Positions 35,857 through 44,399 of a stretch of 64,000 nucleotides of DNA are shown here, piece by piece. The notes beneath the pieces were generated by a model. The model saw nothing but the letters and a program-made list of their open reading frames with translations. It had not been told where the DNA came from and made no database searches. The stretch spans positions 1,738,876 through 1,802,875 of the forward strand of contig NZ_LT828648.1 in the NCBI RefSeq assembly GCF_900169565.1. Direction: 5' to 3'. Source of the DNA: Nitrospira japonica. Its GTDB lineage: Bacteria > Nitrospirota > Nitrospiria > Nitrospirales > Nitrospiraceae. The position numbers were made by a program, and so were the translations under genes. Position 1 is the first letter of the stretch, and each line of letters starts with the position of its first letter.

Positions 35857-36576
35857 ATGGGAGGGGCGCTGGTCAAGCCAATCATCCTGCTGGTCGCAGT
35901 CTATCTGGTGCTGAAGTTCATCGTGCCCAACATTCCGGGCTCGGCGCCGCTTCCGGCCAGCCTCATTTTCCTCTATTTGATGCTGGTGAGTTCGGGTATC
36001 GTCATTTTTGCGACGCTCAGCGGCGAGTCGAAAGACGCCTTTTGGGGCCCGATCCAACGGTTCATGACCGGCGAAAACATCGGCGGGCTGCAGGCGCTTC
36101 GCTACGGCGTGCTGATCCTGTTCCCCCTGTTGGTCGGGTGGCAGACCTACGGCAGCACGGCGCAGAGCGATCAGCCACCGGCCGAAAACCGGACGATTCA
36201 CCCGGCTCCCCCCGGAGAATATACGGGCCTTTCAAATCCAGTCGCCAAGACACCCGAGAACATCATGCAGGGCAAGGGTTTCTATGCGGCCTTCTGCTCG
36301 CCCTGCCATGGCGGACAGTTCGACGGCAAAGGACCGGCGGCCAGAGGCTTCAATCCGCCTCCGGCGAATTTCTCGGATCCGACGACGATCGCCATGCTGC
36401 AGGAGAGCTATCTGTTCTGGCGCATCAAGAAGGGCGGCGTGGGGCTCCCCATCGAGGGTATGCCTTGGAAGTCCGCCATGCCGCGCTGGGAAGTCGAGCT
36501 CCCGGACGAATGGATCTGGAAGATCATCATGGGTGAGTACGACGGGGCGCATCAATCGCCTCGCACCTGGGAATAG
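35857..36576 (+). CDS. Membrane-anchored c-type cytochrome
   Basis: A 239-residue protein with three N-terminal hydrophobic stretches (KPIILLVAVYLVLKFIV, ASLIFLYLMLVSSGIVIFAT, LRYGVLILFPLLVGWQTYG). The C-terminal cytochrome c domain has CSPCHGGQFDGKGPAARG and a possible distal Met in IEGMPWKSAMPRWE. It starts nine bases after the previous gene, with gaggcatt just before the ATG. The domain resembles mono-haem cytochromes that dock on bc-type complexes. It probably passes electrons out of the complex. Confidence 0.84.
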   Translation: MGGALVKPIILLVAVYLVLKFIVPNIPGSAPLPASLIFLYLMLVSSGIVIFATLSGESKDAFWGPIQRFMTGENIGGLQALRYGVLILFPLLVGWQTYGSTAQSDQPPAENRTIHPAPPGEYTGLSNPVAKTPENIMQGKGFYAAFCSPCHGGQFDGKGPAARGFNPPPANFSDPTTIAMLQESYLFWRIKKGGVGLPIEGMPWKSAMPRWEVELPDEWIWKIIMGEYDGAHQSPRTWE

Positions 36577-36615
36577 ACCGTCGGTCGGTGCCGGCGGACG
36601 CGAAACGAGGACAGC

Positions 36616-37449
36616 ATGAAATCGGCAAAGCGGAAGACACAGTGGCACAAGGGGCGGGCGATGCTGCTGGCATCGGCCATGGTCCTGTGCGGTGCGACGG
36701 CGAGTCTCGCACAGGAAAGCGTGGCGGTTCGGGCCCCGTTGGTCAAGGGCACGCTTCCGGCCGAAGATCCGGAGTCCGCGGTCTGGAACAGCGCGCCGCT
36801 TTCGCAGTTCCCGATGTCTCCTCAAGTCCATTGGCCCAACCGCATCCTGGAAGCCACGGTGAAGGACGTCAAGGTTCGCGCGTTGCACGACGGCACGCAA
36901 GTGGCGTTTCTCCTGGAATATGCCGATCCGACGCAGGATCCGGACGATGCGGCCGCGCTGGAATTCATGGTCGGCGAGAAGAAAGCGCACTTCGCGCACG
37001 GGCAGCCGATGGCTCAGGTCGAAGGCGGACCGGTCAACATTTGGTACTGGAAGAATAAGGACAACAAGGCGGTCGACATGAGCGCCCTGGGGTTCGGCAC
37101 CTTGAAGTCTCAAACGCATCAAGACGTGAAGGCGAAAGGCGTCTATGCGAACGGCACCTGGAAAGTCGTCTTCTCCCGTCCGCTGGCGACCGAGCATCCC
37201 AACGAAGACACGCAGGTGAAGCCCGGTGAGTTCATCAACGTCGCATTTGCCGTCTGGGACGGGCAAAAGGATGGCAGCGGGGAAGTGCGTGAAAAGGGAT
37301 CGCAGAAGGCCGTCTCCTCCTGGTGGTACTTCCGAGCGGAGCCGCCCGCGGACTATTCCGGGTACCTCTACGCGGTCGTGGCCATCGCAATCGCCGTCGG
37401 ATTCCAATTCGTTCTGATCCGAAAACTCAAGAAAGGGCAGTCAGCATGA
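36616..37449 (+). CDS. Ethylbenzene-dehydrogenase/NxrC-like haem b protein, membrane-anchored
   Basis: A 277-residue protein with a signal sequence (AMLLASAMVLCGATASLAQE). The periplasmic domain resembles the gamma/haem-b subunit fold of DMSO-reductase-family enzymes, including nitrite oxidoreductase NxrC (WNSAPLSQFPMSPQVHWP, VKVRALHDGTQVAFLLEYAD, GVYANGTWKVVFSRPL). It ends in one transmembrane helix (YLYAVVAIAIAVGFQFVLIR) and a short cytosolic tail. No catalytic or iron-sulfur subunit gene is adjacent, so here the haem-b protein appears to serve the cytochrome bc/bd-like complex. Its stop overlaps the next ATG (ATGA at 37446-37449). Confidence 0.8.
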   Translation: MKSAKRKTQWHKGRAMLLASAMVLCGATASLAQESVAVRAPLVKGTLPAEDPESAVWNSAPLSQFPMSPQVHWPNRILEATVKDVKVRALHDGTQVAFLLEYADPTQDPDDAAALEFMVGEKKAHFAHGQPMAQVEGGPVNIWYWKNKDNKAVDMSALGFGTLKSQTHQDVKAKGVYANGTWKVVFSRPLATEHPNEDTQVKPGEFINVAFAVWDGQKDGSGEVREKGSQKAVSSWWYFRAEPPADYSGYLYAVVAIAIAVGFQFVLIRKLKKGQSA

Positions 37450-38462
37450 AGGCGGCAAGGCTGCGAGTCATGGGTGCGGTGGCTGGCCTGATGGGGCTCT
37501 GGGCCTTGGTGGCCGGGGGATGCGCAAACGAGCAGCAGAAGAAAGGGCACGAACTCTACGCCCACTACTGCATGCACTGTCACGGCGAAAACGGCCGACA
37601 GAACGAGGGCTTCAACTGGTCGTCCATGCCGGACCCCAAGCCCAAGGACCTGTCCAATAAGTCCGAGATGGGCACCTTCAAGGATGAAGAAATCTTCAAT
37701 ACCATCTCGCGCGACATGAAGGATACAAGCCCTGGCGGAGACAAGATCGGCGACGACGAGTTCGCCGTCCCCACGATGCCGACGTTCAAGTACACGCTCT
37801 CGGAGGATGAAATTTGGGCCATCGTGGCCTATGTCCGAGGCCTGCACGGCATGAAACTGGAGTTCAAGGTCGAAGAACGGAAAAAGGAACTGACGGAGCA
37901 CCTGCAGGCCGCGCAGTCCAAGTTCGATCAGTCCAAGCAAGAGTATGAAGCGGCCGAGAAGCGGGCGAGCGACGAGGCTGAAAAGAAAAGCGCCCAGCTC
38001 AAGAAAGACGTCGACGTCGACGAGTCGTCCTATGCGAAGGAGCAGGCGGCGATGACTCAGGCCAAAAAGGAGTTCGATGCGGCCCAAGTCGCGCTGAACA
38101 ACTTCTCGACCAGACCGGGGAAGGGCGTCAACGTGGCGAGGCCCGACTTGACGGTGAAACCGGATCAAGCCGCCAAGTTGGCGGAGGTCGGCAAGAACCT
38201 GTACGCGAACAAATACGGCTGTAACGGCTGTCATAGTCTTGCAGAAGAAGGCGGCAAGGTCGGTCCGGCGCTGGATCGCGCAGGGTTCCGTCTCAACGGA
38301 ACGTGGGTCTATCGCTGGTTGAAAAACCCGCAGGCCATGAAGCCGGAAACCAGAATGCCGGCGTTGGGATTGAGCGATGCCGATGCCAAGGCCGTCGTCA
38401 TGTATCTCAATACGTTGCGCGCTCCCAAAGCGGAACCGGCAAGCGACAAGCCGGCCAGCTGA
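37446..38462 (+). CDS. Dihaem c-type cytochrome with central coiled coil
   Basis: A 338-residue lipoprotein-like cytochrome. The N-terminus has a lipobox (LVAGGCANE). The first haem site is YCMHCHGENGRQNEG and the second NKYGCNGCHSLAEEGG. Between them, roughly residues 140-225, lies a Glu/Lys/Ala-rich segment predicted to be a long coiled coil (HLQAAQSKFDQSKQEYEAAE). Distal Met candidates are in VPTMPTFKY and TRMPALGLSD. It is the last gene of the operon and translationally coupled to the upstream haem-b gene. The coiled coil may act as a spacer between two haem domains or bind a partner. Confidence 0.85.
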   Translation: MKAARLRVMGAVAGLMGLWALVAGGCANEQQKKGHELYAHYCMHCHGENGRQNEGFNWSSMPDPKPKDLSNKSEMGTFKDEEIFNTISRDMKDTSPGGDKIGDDEFAVPTMPTFKYTLSEDEIWAIVAYVRGLHGMKLEFKVEERKKELTEHLQAAQSKFDQSKQEYEAAEKRASDEAEKKSAQLKKDVDVDESSYAKEQAAMTQAKKEFDAAQVALNNFSTRPGKGVNVARPDLTVKPDQAAKLAEVGKNLYANKYGCNGCHSLAEEGGKVGPALDRAGFRLNGTWVYRWLKNPQAMKPETRMPALGLSDADAKAVVMYLNTLRAPKAEPASDKPAS

Positions 38463-38534
38463 GGCCGTCGCGGTGAATCAGAATGTGGTTGGCCTCGGCT
38501 GGTGGTCGCACCACGCCGGGGCAGCCGCGTAAGT

Positions 38535-39467
38535 CTACTGCCAGAGAAATCCCGCGAGCATTCCCGCCAGGATTCCCGATCCGATCCAGACGTGCCGGTG
38601 AAACAGGGTAAAGGCTCGCGCGGCGGAAACTGAACCCGCCAATTCCACCGTCTGTTTGGCAAAGAGAACGGCGGCTATTGCCAGGGCGGCATAGTAGATC
38701 CACCCGATGCCCGTCTCCAGGCCGGCAAGCACGAGGAAGGTCAGCATTCCACCGAACGCCGCCGCCACGGCCAGCCATGTCCAGCGGTCGAAGAACAGAG
38801 CCGAGGATTTGACGCCGATCCGCCGATCGTCTTCGCGGTCCTGAAGCGCATAAATCGTATCGTAGCCGACCGCCCAACAGATCGTCGCCCCGAACAGCAG
38901 CCAGGCCGGGCTCTCGATCGTCCCGCGCGAAGCGGCCCAGGCCATGATCGTTCCCCAGCCGAAAGCGATGCCCAATATCGCTTGCGGAACATGGACCACC
39001 CGTTTGGCAAAGGGGTAGAGCCCGGCCAATACCATGGCGATCGGACTCAGAAGGAGCGTCAGCTGATTGAGCGTGAGCACGAGCGCCAGGGCTGCTCCGA
39101 GTAGGAGCGCCGCCAGTCCGCAGGCATGGTAAAAGGAGAGTTCCCCCGAGGCCAATGGCCTGGTTCGCGTCCTCGCGACTTCCCGATCGACCGACCGGTC
39201 CGCCAGGTCATTGAGCACGACCCCCGCGCTTCGCATCAGGAAGGACCCGGCCGAGAAGGTGACAATCAGCCCAAGCGCCGGAACGCCGCGCGCGGCCAGA
39301 ACGAGAGACCACAGCGTCGGCAGCAGCAGCAGCCATGTTCCCGTCTGGCTATGCAGGCGAATCAGCCGTGCGGCGGCCGACCAGGAGAACCTGGCTCCGC
39401 GATTCTCGGCAAGCGTCTGAGGAGGGGAGTCAGTCACGGGAGCCATGGGATCCGCCTGAGGCCGCAT
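38535..39467 (-). CDS. UbiA-family prenyltransferase
   Basis: A 310-residue membrane protein with about eight helices. Both aspartate-rich motifs of the family are visible: LNDLADRSVDREVARTRTRP and YALQDREDDRRIGVKSSA. UbiA-type enzymes attach a polyprenyl chain to an aromatic acid in quinone biosynthesis. Nitrospira-type organisms use menaquinone made through futalosine, so a MqnP role is more likely than ubiquinone synthesis, but this cannot be decided from the sequence alone. It is convergent with the respiratory operon. The start at 39467 gives MRPQADPM, and an ATG at 39446 is an alternative. Confidence 0.85.
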   Translation of the reverse strand: MRPQADPMAPVTDSPPQTLAENRGARFSWSAAARLIRLHSQTGTWLLLLPTLWSLVLAARGVPALGLIVTFSAGSFLMRSAGVVLNDLADRSVDREVARTRTRPLASGELSFYHACGLAALLLGAALALVLTLNQLTLLLSPIAMVLAGLYPFAKRVVHVPQAILGIAFGWGTIMAWAASRGTIESPAWLLFGATICWAVGYDTIYALQDREDDRRIGVKSSALFFDRWTWLAVAAAFGGMLTFLVLAGLETGIGWIYYAALAIAAVLFAKQTVELAGSVSAARAFTLFHRHVWIGSGILAGMLAGFLWQ

Positions 39468-39597
39468 GAGAGCTCGCTCTCGTCATTCGTCCTCTATCAG
39501 GGAGGCGATGTCGGAGAGCCGGTCGCCACAGGCATCGGATGAGCCGACCATAACCGAGCATGGTGGACCTGTCAAATCCCGCTTCGGTTGTGCTCGA

Positions 39598-41613
39598 ATG
39601 AGAATTTTCGGTATAACGACTATCGTGCGACAGCCGCAGAGAGATCCGTGGGCATTCCTCCCGCGCGTGACCGGGCAAGCACTGGCATGGCTCTCGCTCT
39701 TCCTTCTTACGTCCTGCGGCCTGTTCGCCTCCCGCGACGGTCTGGGTACCGGCTACTACCTTCCGCTCACCGTCCACGTGAGAATGGCTCCGATCATTGG
39801 AGAGGCGCAGCTGACGTATCAGGATGTCTGTGGGACCGCCAAGGTGCTCCCGATAGGCACCATGTTGACCACGGCGATCAAGCGGAAATCAGGCCTGGTG
39901 TTCGAAAAGGTGATGTTGGAGGAGAAAGCGGGGGTGGTCGTGGACGGCTATGAAGACGTCTCGCTCGGGCTGCTCAATGCCGACGTCAATGCCTATCGGA
40001 AGGCAAATAAATCCTATCCCGCCACGGTGGAGATCGGTCTCGATTTTGCCTTTACGACGGCGGACGGAACCGTACTCTATAACAAGAAATTGAAGAGCAT
40101 GGCAAAAGGTGAGGTGGAAACGACCGATACCTCCTGCGATGTCACCGGATTGGATTCCGTCGCTCAGGCTGCCGTCGACAAGGTGACGGACGGTATGGCC
40201 AAGCAACTCGGTACGTCCGCCAAGATCGCGACGTTTTCCGAAGCTCGGGCGTCCGGTACGGCCGCCGCGTCGTCCTCGACGGCATCAGCGCCTCCTTCGC
40301 CGCTGGCGGCCGCGGCCGTTCAAGCGGCACCGGCGGTCGCCGCACAATCGTCGACGCCATCGTCGCCGCCGCCGGCGCCTCCACAGACCACACCATCGAC
40401 TCCCAAGGCCGCTCCGGCGGTTCCTGACGTAGAGCCAGCAACCATCACGTTCCGGGCCATCATTCTCGATGAGAACCGCAACCAATTGCTGCACACGGGC
40501 GAAGTCTTCTCGGTCGAGATCGAGATCAAGAACGAAGGACCGGCGGATGCATCCGGTTTAGAGATTCAGGTCAGCGGGACCCCGGAACTGATCGACCAGA
40601 TTCCCGATGTGCTGTCGGTCGGCGATCTCGCGGCCGGCGGGGCCAAACGTCTGTCGGTGGAAGGGAAGATCGGAACGGTCAAAGAAGAAACGCAGGCCGA
40701 GTTGGTGTTGACCATGCGAAGCCGCTCGCCATTGGACCGCCTCCCGTCCTCCAAGAAGTTCGTGGTGGCCATGAAGCCTGACACCGTACCGGAAGCGACG
40801 GCCTCTCCCGTGGACGTGGATCAATTGCCGAAGCAGGCCCTGAAGGTCAAACAGCCGAAAGCCGTCGGCATCGCCATCGGGGTCGGCCAGTTCCGTGAAA
40901 GCGGGGTTCAGCGGGTGAGGCATGCGGCGCATGATGCGGAAGTCGTCGCAGCCTATTGGCAGGGGGTGGTCGGCATTTCAGCCGATCGTGTGAGGCGGCT
41001 GACGGATTCCCATGCGCTGAAGGGCGACCTGACCGAAGTCTTCGAAGACTGGCTCCTCAAGCAGGCGGACTCCGGCACGGTGGCCTACGTCTATCTGTCC
41101 GGCCGCGGGACGGTGGATGCCTCGACCGGCGCCGTGTCGATCGTGCCGTTCGACGGTACGCCATCCTCCTCAGCCAGACTCTATTCCCTGAGGCGCTTGA
41201 ACGAAGCCCTGGCGAGATCACCTGTCCAATTTGCCATCGTCATCCTCGATCTCTCGCTCGAAAGCACGGCCGTGAAGGACGGCGTCAGTCCCGTGTCTCC
41301 GGTATGGGAGCAGACGGGGCAGGGAACGGAGAAGATCATGTGGATGGTGGGGAATCGCTCCGTGCAGGAGGCGCATCCGTATGATCTCGGTCAACACGGA
41401 TTGTTCACGTACGAAATCCTGAATGGGTTGGGAGGGCCGGCCGACTTCAATCAGGATGGAATCGTGCTCGCCGGAGAACTGTGCACCTATGCAAAGGGCC
41501 GCGTGTTCAAGGCGGCGCGCGAGCGGTTCGGGAACGAGCAGGAGCCGCTGTGCATCCCACTCCCGGGAAAAGGGGCGGAGGTCCGTCTTCAGCCGGTCTC
41601 CCGATTGAAGTAG
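39598..41613 (+). CDS. Lipoprotein with degenerate caspase-like domain
   Basis: About 671 residues from the ATG at 39598 (longer starts exist up to 39466). A lipobox (SLFLLTSCGLF) is present. Residues 50-200 form a beta-rich domain of unknown family. A low-complexity Ala/Pro/Ser linker, a CARDB-like domain (TGEVFSVEIEIKNEGPADA) and a C-terminal caspase-like fold (about residues 470-660) follow: AVGIAIGVGQFRESGVQRVR and AYVYLSGRGTVD. Active peptidases have SGHG and LDAC. Here the His is Arg (SGRG) and the catalytic Cys position reads Ser (ILDLSLES), so it is probably not a protease. It sits between ubiA and tRNA-Thr. Confidence 0.75.
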   Translation: MRIFGITTIVRQPQRDPWAFLPRVTGQALAWLSLFLLTSCGLFASRDGLGTGYYLPLTVHVRMAPIIGEAQLTYQDVCGTAKVLPIGTMLTTAIKRKSGLVFEKVMLEEKAGVVVDGYEDVSLGLLNADVNAYRKANKSYPATVEIGLDFAFTTADGTVLYNKKLKSMAKGEVETTDTSCDVTGLDSVAQAAVDKVTDGMAKQLGTSAKIATFSEARASGTAAASSSTASAPPSPLAAAAVQAAPAVAAQSSTPSSPPPAPPQTTPSTPKAAPAVPDVEPATITFRAIILDENRNQLLHTGEVFSVEIEIKNEGPADASGLEIQVSGTPELIDQIPDVLSVGDLAAGGAKRLSVEGKIGTVKEETQAELVLTMRSRSPLDRLPSSKKFVVAMKPDTVPEATASPVDVDQLPKQALKVKQPKAVGIAIGVGQFRESGVQRVRHAAHDAEVVAAYWQGVVGISADRVRRLTDSHALKGDLTEVFEDWLLKQADSGTVAYVYLSGRGTVDASTGAVSIVPFDGTPSSSARLYSLRRLNEALARSPVQFAIVILDLSLESTAVKDGVSPVSPVWEQTGQGTEKIMWMVGNRSVQEAHPYDLGQHGLFTYEILNGLGGPADFNQDGIVLAGELCTYAKGRVFKAARERFGNEQEPLCIPLPGKGAEVRLQPVSRLK

Positions 41614-41681
41614 CTCAACAAAGCCGAATCCATCGGAAAACCACTCCCTGACAGGCCAGCCTGGTGATCGTGAAAAACCTC

Positions 41682-41710
41682 TTGAGGACGGGAGAAAACC
41701 TGTGTAGGGT
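41682..41710 (+). promoter_or_regulatory. tRNA-Thr promoter
   Basis: TTGAGG (41682-41687), a 17-bp spacer, then TAGGGT (41705-41710), 18 bp before the tRNA 5' end. Confidence 0.5.
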
Positions 41711-41728
41711 ATGCATCCCCCGCCAGGT

Positions 41729-41804
41729 GCCGGCGTAGCTCAGTTGGTAGAGCAGCGGTTTCGTAAACCGCAGGTCGCCCGTTCAATCCGGGTCGCCGGC
41801 TCCA
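41729..41804 (+). tRNA. tRNA-Thr (anticodon CGT)
   Basis: The acceptor arms GCCGGCG and CGCCGGC pair fully. The D arm is GCTCAGTTGGTAGAGC, the anticodon stem-loop GCGGT-TTCGTAA-ACCGC with anticodon CGT, and the T arm GCCCG-TTCAATC-CGGGT. CCA is encoded. The gene is the apparent integration target: the integrase gene runs into its 3' end on the other strand. Confidence 0.95.
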
Positions 41805-43029
41805 GCATAAAACCCTCAATATAGGCCCGTTGATCCATCGGAGTGGAGGCCACCGTTACCGCAGACTGGGTTTCTGCTACCACTTTGCTACCAGGTTCCG
41901 AAACGGCGACCGCGTGAGTCTGTTCCTTCACCACGGCATCGAGCTGATCGAGCACCCCTGGTGCTTTCTTCTTCAGCCAGCGGCCATATGTCGACACGGT
42001 AAGTTCGATCGTGGCATGGCCCAATTGTTCCTGCACGTAGGCTGGGCTCACGCCATCGGCTAAAAGGATCGATGCATAGGTATGGCGCAAGCAGTGCGGC
42101 GTGAAGTGGGTCGGAAGCATAGCGGACGTCAGAACGCGGGCCATGGTGCGGCGCACGTTGGCTGGATCAACCGGAGTCCCGGCCTTCGTCACAACGAGCC
42201 AGGGTGGGCACTCGGTCCACTCGTATCTGAGGTGATCCCGCCGATGCTGCTCTTCGTGAGTAACTAAGGCATCAGTGAGGGCCTGAGAGAGATCGACTGT
42301 CCGGCCGTGGCCACTCTTCGGGGTGTCCAGCGTTCCATCCTCGGCAAAGGCACGAGCAATGCGGATCGTCTTGGCCCCGCGGTCGAGATCTGACCATTGC
42401 AGCGCTAAGGCTTCACCCAATCGCATGCCGGTACCCGCGAGAATGAAGAAGAGAGGGTAGTACCGTGGCGCCACCTTCTGAGCCGTAGCTAAGAACTGAA
42501 GCCGTTGCGCCTTCGTCATCGCCTTGATTTCTTCCTGAATCGTCGACTTGGCCACAGTCAGTTTGAGAGTGCGTCCCAGCCGCGCGGCCGGATTGGCGAC
42601 AATCACCCCGTCCTCAATCGCCGCATTCAGCAGAGTTCGCAGGGTGGCATGAATGTTTCTCACTGTTCGCCGCTCCAGTCCGGATTCGAGTTTCTCTGCA
42701 AGAAGGATCTTGATCCGCCCTCGATCGAGGTCCCGAACGCGGACCTTTTCGAATCGAGGAAGGAGGTGGAGAGTGAGTATTTCACTATAGCGTGCCAGCG
42801 TCCGAGCTTTGACAGCCTGCCCGATCAGTCGCTTCCAATGCGTGGCATACTCTGACAAGGTGATTGTGGCCGGAACAGCTGGCGTCACGCGTTGGCGTGC
42901 TTCAGGGCCCACCTTGTCCCGATGGGCTTCTGCATCAACCTTCCTGTCGAAGGTCTTCCAGTGGCGGACGCCGGCCCCATCCCGCCAATCGACAACATAT
43001 TTACCGCGGCGTTTCCGAACGCAGGCCAT
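41740..43029 (-). CDS. int: Tyrosine site-specific integrase overlapping tRNA-Thr
   Basis: A 429-residue phage-type integrase. An N-terminal Arm-type segment (MACVRKRRGKYVVDWRDGAG) is followed by a SAM-like core-binding domain. The catalytic domain shows Arg in GMRLGEALALQWSD, HxLR in FTPHCLRHTYASI, and the nucleophile Tyr in TVSTYGRWL. The last 20 or so residues (EPATRIERATCGLRNRCSTN) are read from the antisense of tRNA-Thr, which is typical of integrases whose element inserted at a tRNA 3' end. It probably catalysed integration of the prophage or island to its right. The excisionase-like gene lies 64 bp upstream. Confidence 0.93.
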   Translation of the reverse strand: MACVRKRRGKYVVDWRDGAGVRHWKTFDRKVDAEAHRDKVGPEARQRVTPAVPATITLSEYATHWKRLIGQAVKARTLARYSEILTLHLLPRFEKVRVRDLDRGRIKILLAEKLESGLERRTVRNIHATLRTLLNAAIEDGVIVANPAARLGRTLKLTVAKSTIQEEIKAMTKAQRLQFLATAQKVAPRYYPLFFILAGTGMRLGEALALQWSDLDRGAKTIRIARAFAEDGTLDTPKSGHGRTVDLSQALTDALVTHEEQHRRDHLRYEWTECPPWLVVTKAGTPVDPANVRRTMARVLTSAMLPTHFTPHCLRHTYASILLADGVSPAYVQEQLGHATIELTVSTYGRWLKKKAPGVLDQLDAVVKEQTHAVAVSEPGSKVVAETQSAVTVASTPMDQRAYIEGFMLEPATRIERATCGLRNRCSTN

Positions 43030-43092
43030 TCGTCAACTCCTCACTTACAGTTGGATGAGGACGAGAACGATACAAGTCGTTAATCTATCCCG

Positions 43093-43413
43093 TCAAGGTT
43101 CATGTTGAGACACATATTCATCAATGGCTGATGCCCTCACTCGTACAGATTTGCCAAACCTAACGGACTTCAGGATTCCTGACCGCGCCAACTCGTAAGC
43201 CCGGTAATTCGAAACCTGTAGTCGTTTTGCCACCTCAGGAATCGTAAGTAGATGGTCCTGGTTGGATACATTGTGCGATCCCTCGAGTGCCCTATGAAGC
43301 AGAACTGGGTGAAGGGAGGCAAGCGCAATCAGAAAGGACTGTGCGATCTGAGGTGACAATGTAGCAGCCTTGGCTGGGTCCGCCAAGAGCTCATCAAATG
43401 AGAAAATTTGCAT
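43093..43413 (-). CDS. xis: Excisionase-like helix-turn-helix protein
   Basis: A 106-residue protein whose C-terminal half is a MerR-like/excisionase winged helix-turn-helix (LTIPEVAKRLQVSNYRAYEL, GILKSVRFGKSVRVRASAID). The N-terminal part is a short helical extension (SFDELLADPAKAATLSPQIA) found on some element-borne regulators. It is on the same strand as the integrase and 64 bp upstream of it, the usual place of a recombination directionality factor. It could also control transcription of int. Confidence 0.78.
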   Translation of the reverse strand: MQIFSFDELLADPAKAATLSPQIAQSFLIALASLHPVLLHRALEGSHNVSNQDHLLTIPEVAKRLQVSNYRAYELARSGILKSVRFGKSVRVRASAIDEYVSQHEP

Positions 43414-43626
43414 CTCTGAATCATTTCATGGGTAATTCTTCAAAAGATGACCGAAAGGCACAGATGATGGTTTGAATGCCCAATATCTTCCAGAACAATC
43501 CCTCAATGGTCGCGTCCCGTCGCTGGAGAGCAGCAGATCAGGCCAGCGAAACGTCCCAGGGCTGACATCCGTCGTGCTGGCCTGCCCGCTGCGAGCGCAT
43601 CCGTGTCCGCCTCTTCCTCCTTGTGT

Positions 43627-43656
43627 GCCCCACCCCCTGGTCTGTGCGGGTGGGGC
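43627..43656 (+). promoter_or_regulatory. GC-rich hairpin in leader of radC-like gene
   Basis: GCCCCACCC (43627-43635) pairs perfectly with GGGTGGGGC (43648-43656) over nine bases. It is followed by AAGGAGGAAG directly before the ATG at 43683. A similar hairpin and Shine-Dalgarno arrangement precedes the gene at 63311. Confidence 0.5.
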
Positions 43657-43682
43657 CCTTACCTATTCAAGGAGGAAGACCG

Positions 43683-44189
43683 ATGGACGGATCACAGACG
43701 CCACGCAAATCTAAACGGCCACGCACATCGACACCGACATTCACGCCGTATCGCGTGCCTCGCTATCGCCTGACGCTGGTCTGCGAGTCATCTGATTCGG
43801 TCATGTCCGGACCCATCCAGGCTTCTTCGTCGGCGGTAGCTATCCTGCGTCCCTGCTTTGCGGGTCTGGATCGGGAACAGTTTCTCGTGGCGGGACTCGA
43901 TGCGAAGCATGGCATCATTGGCATCAACATTGTCTCGATTGGCTCGCTGACCTTGTCGATCGTGCATCCCCGTGAAGTCTTTAAGCCGTTGATTCTGATG
44001 AACGCGGCCGCCTTCATTTGTGCCCATAATCATCCGTCCACTGATCCGACCCCGAGTCCGGAGGATCGACTCCTCACCCAACGCCTCCGCCAGGGCGCGG
44101 ACCTCCTGGGTATCACCTTACTGGATCATCTCGTCCTCGGTGAGCCGAGTTACTTTAGCTTTGCGGATCATGGCTGGCTGGGCAGCTAA
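43683..44189 (+). CDS. RadC-like JAB/MPN domain protein
   Basis: A 168-residue protein with the JAB1/MPN metalloprotease-like core of the RadC family: ICAHNHPSTDPTPSPEDRLL carries the HxHP and downstream Ser/Asp ligands, and GLDAKHGIIGINIVSIGSL the preceding strand. RadC-like proteins of this size are common on plasmids, phages and islands (anti-restriction or recombination-linked; exact role unresolved). The start at 43683 is set by a strong AAGGAGGAAG (43669-43678). It is the only plus-strand gene within the prophage block and so is probably controlled separately. Confidence 0.82.
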   Translation: MDGSQTPRKSKRPRTSTPTFTPYRVPRYRLTLVCESSDSVMSGPIQASSSAVAILRPCFAGLDREQFLVAGLDAKHGIIGINIVSIGSLTLSIVHPREVFKPLILMNAAAFICAHNHPSTDPTPSPEDRLLTQRLRQGADLLGITLLDHLVLGEPSYFSFADHGWLGS

Positions 44190-44193
44190 CGGC

Positions 44194-44322
44194 TCAGGCC
44201 CGCATCAGCCGCATGACCCAAATGACGGCCGACGCCGTCAGGGCAATGCCGATGACGGCGGCTCCCCAGGCCAGCACATCCGCTGCCATCATCGAACCTA
44301 GTTGATTGATTTGTGTCGCCAT
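44194..44322 (-). CDS. Small membrane protein of the filamentous prophage (42 aa)
   Basis: The ATG at 44322 begins MATQINQLGSMMAADVLAWG and ends after 42 residues with MRLMRA. A single hydrophobic helix (AAVIGIALTASAVIWVM) with a basic end has the shape of an inovirus minor coat protein (pVII/pIX-like) or a coat paralogue. A purine-rich GGGAGAGAG lies just upstream. It is last in the minus-strand prophage gene run. Confidence 0.55.
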   Translation of the reverse strand: MATQINQLGSMMAADVLAWGAAVIGIALTASAVIWVMRLMRA

Positions 44323-44399
44323 CTCTCTCCCTCTACTTGCTTCTAAGAGGACTGACGCAACCGGCCGGCCTGCGCCAGTCTCTCAGGACTCTGGTCGTG

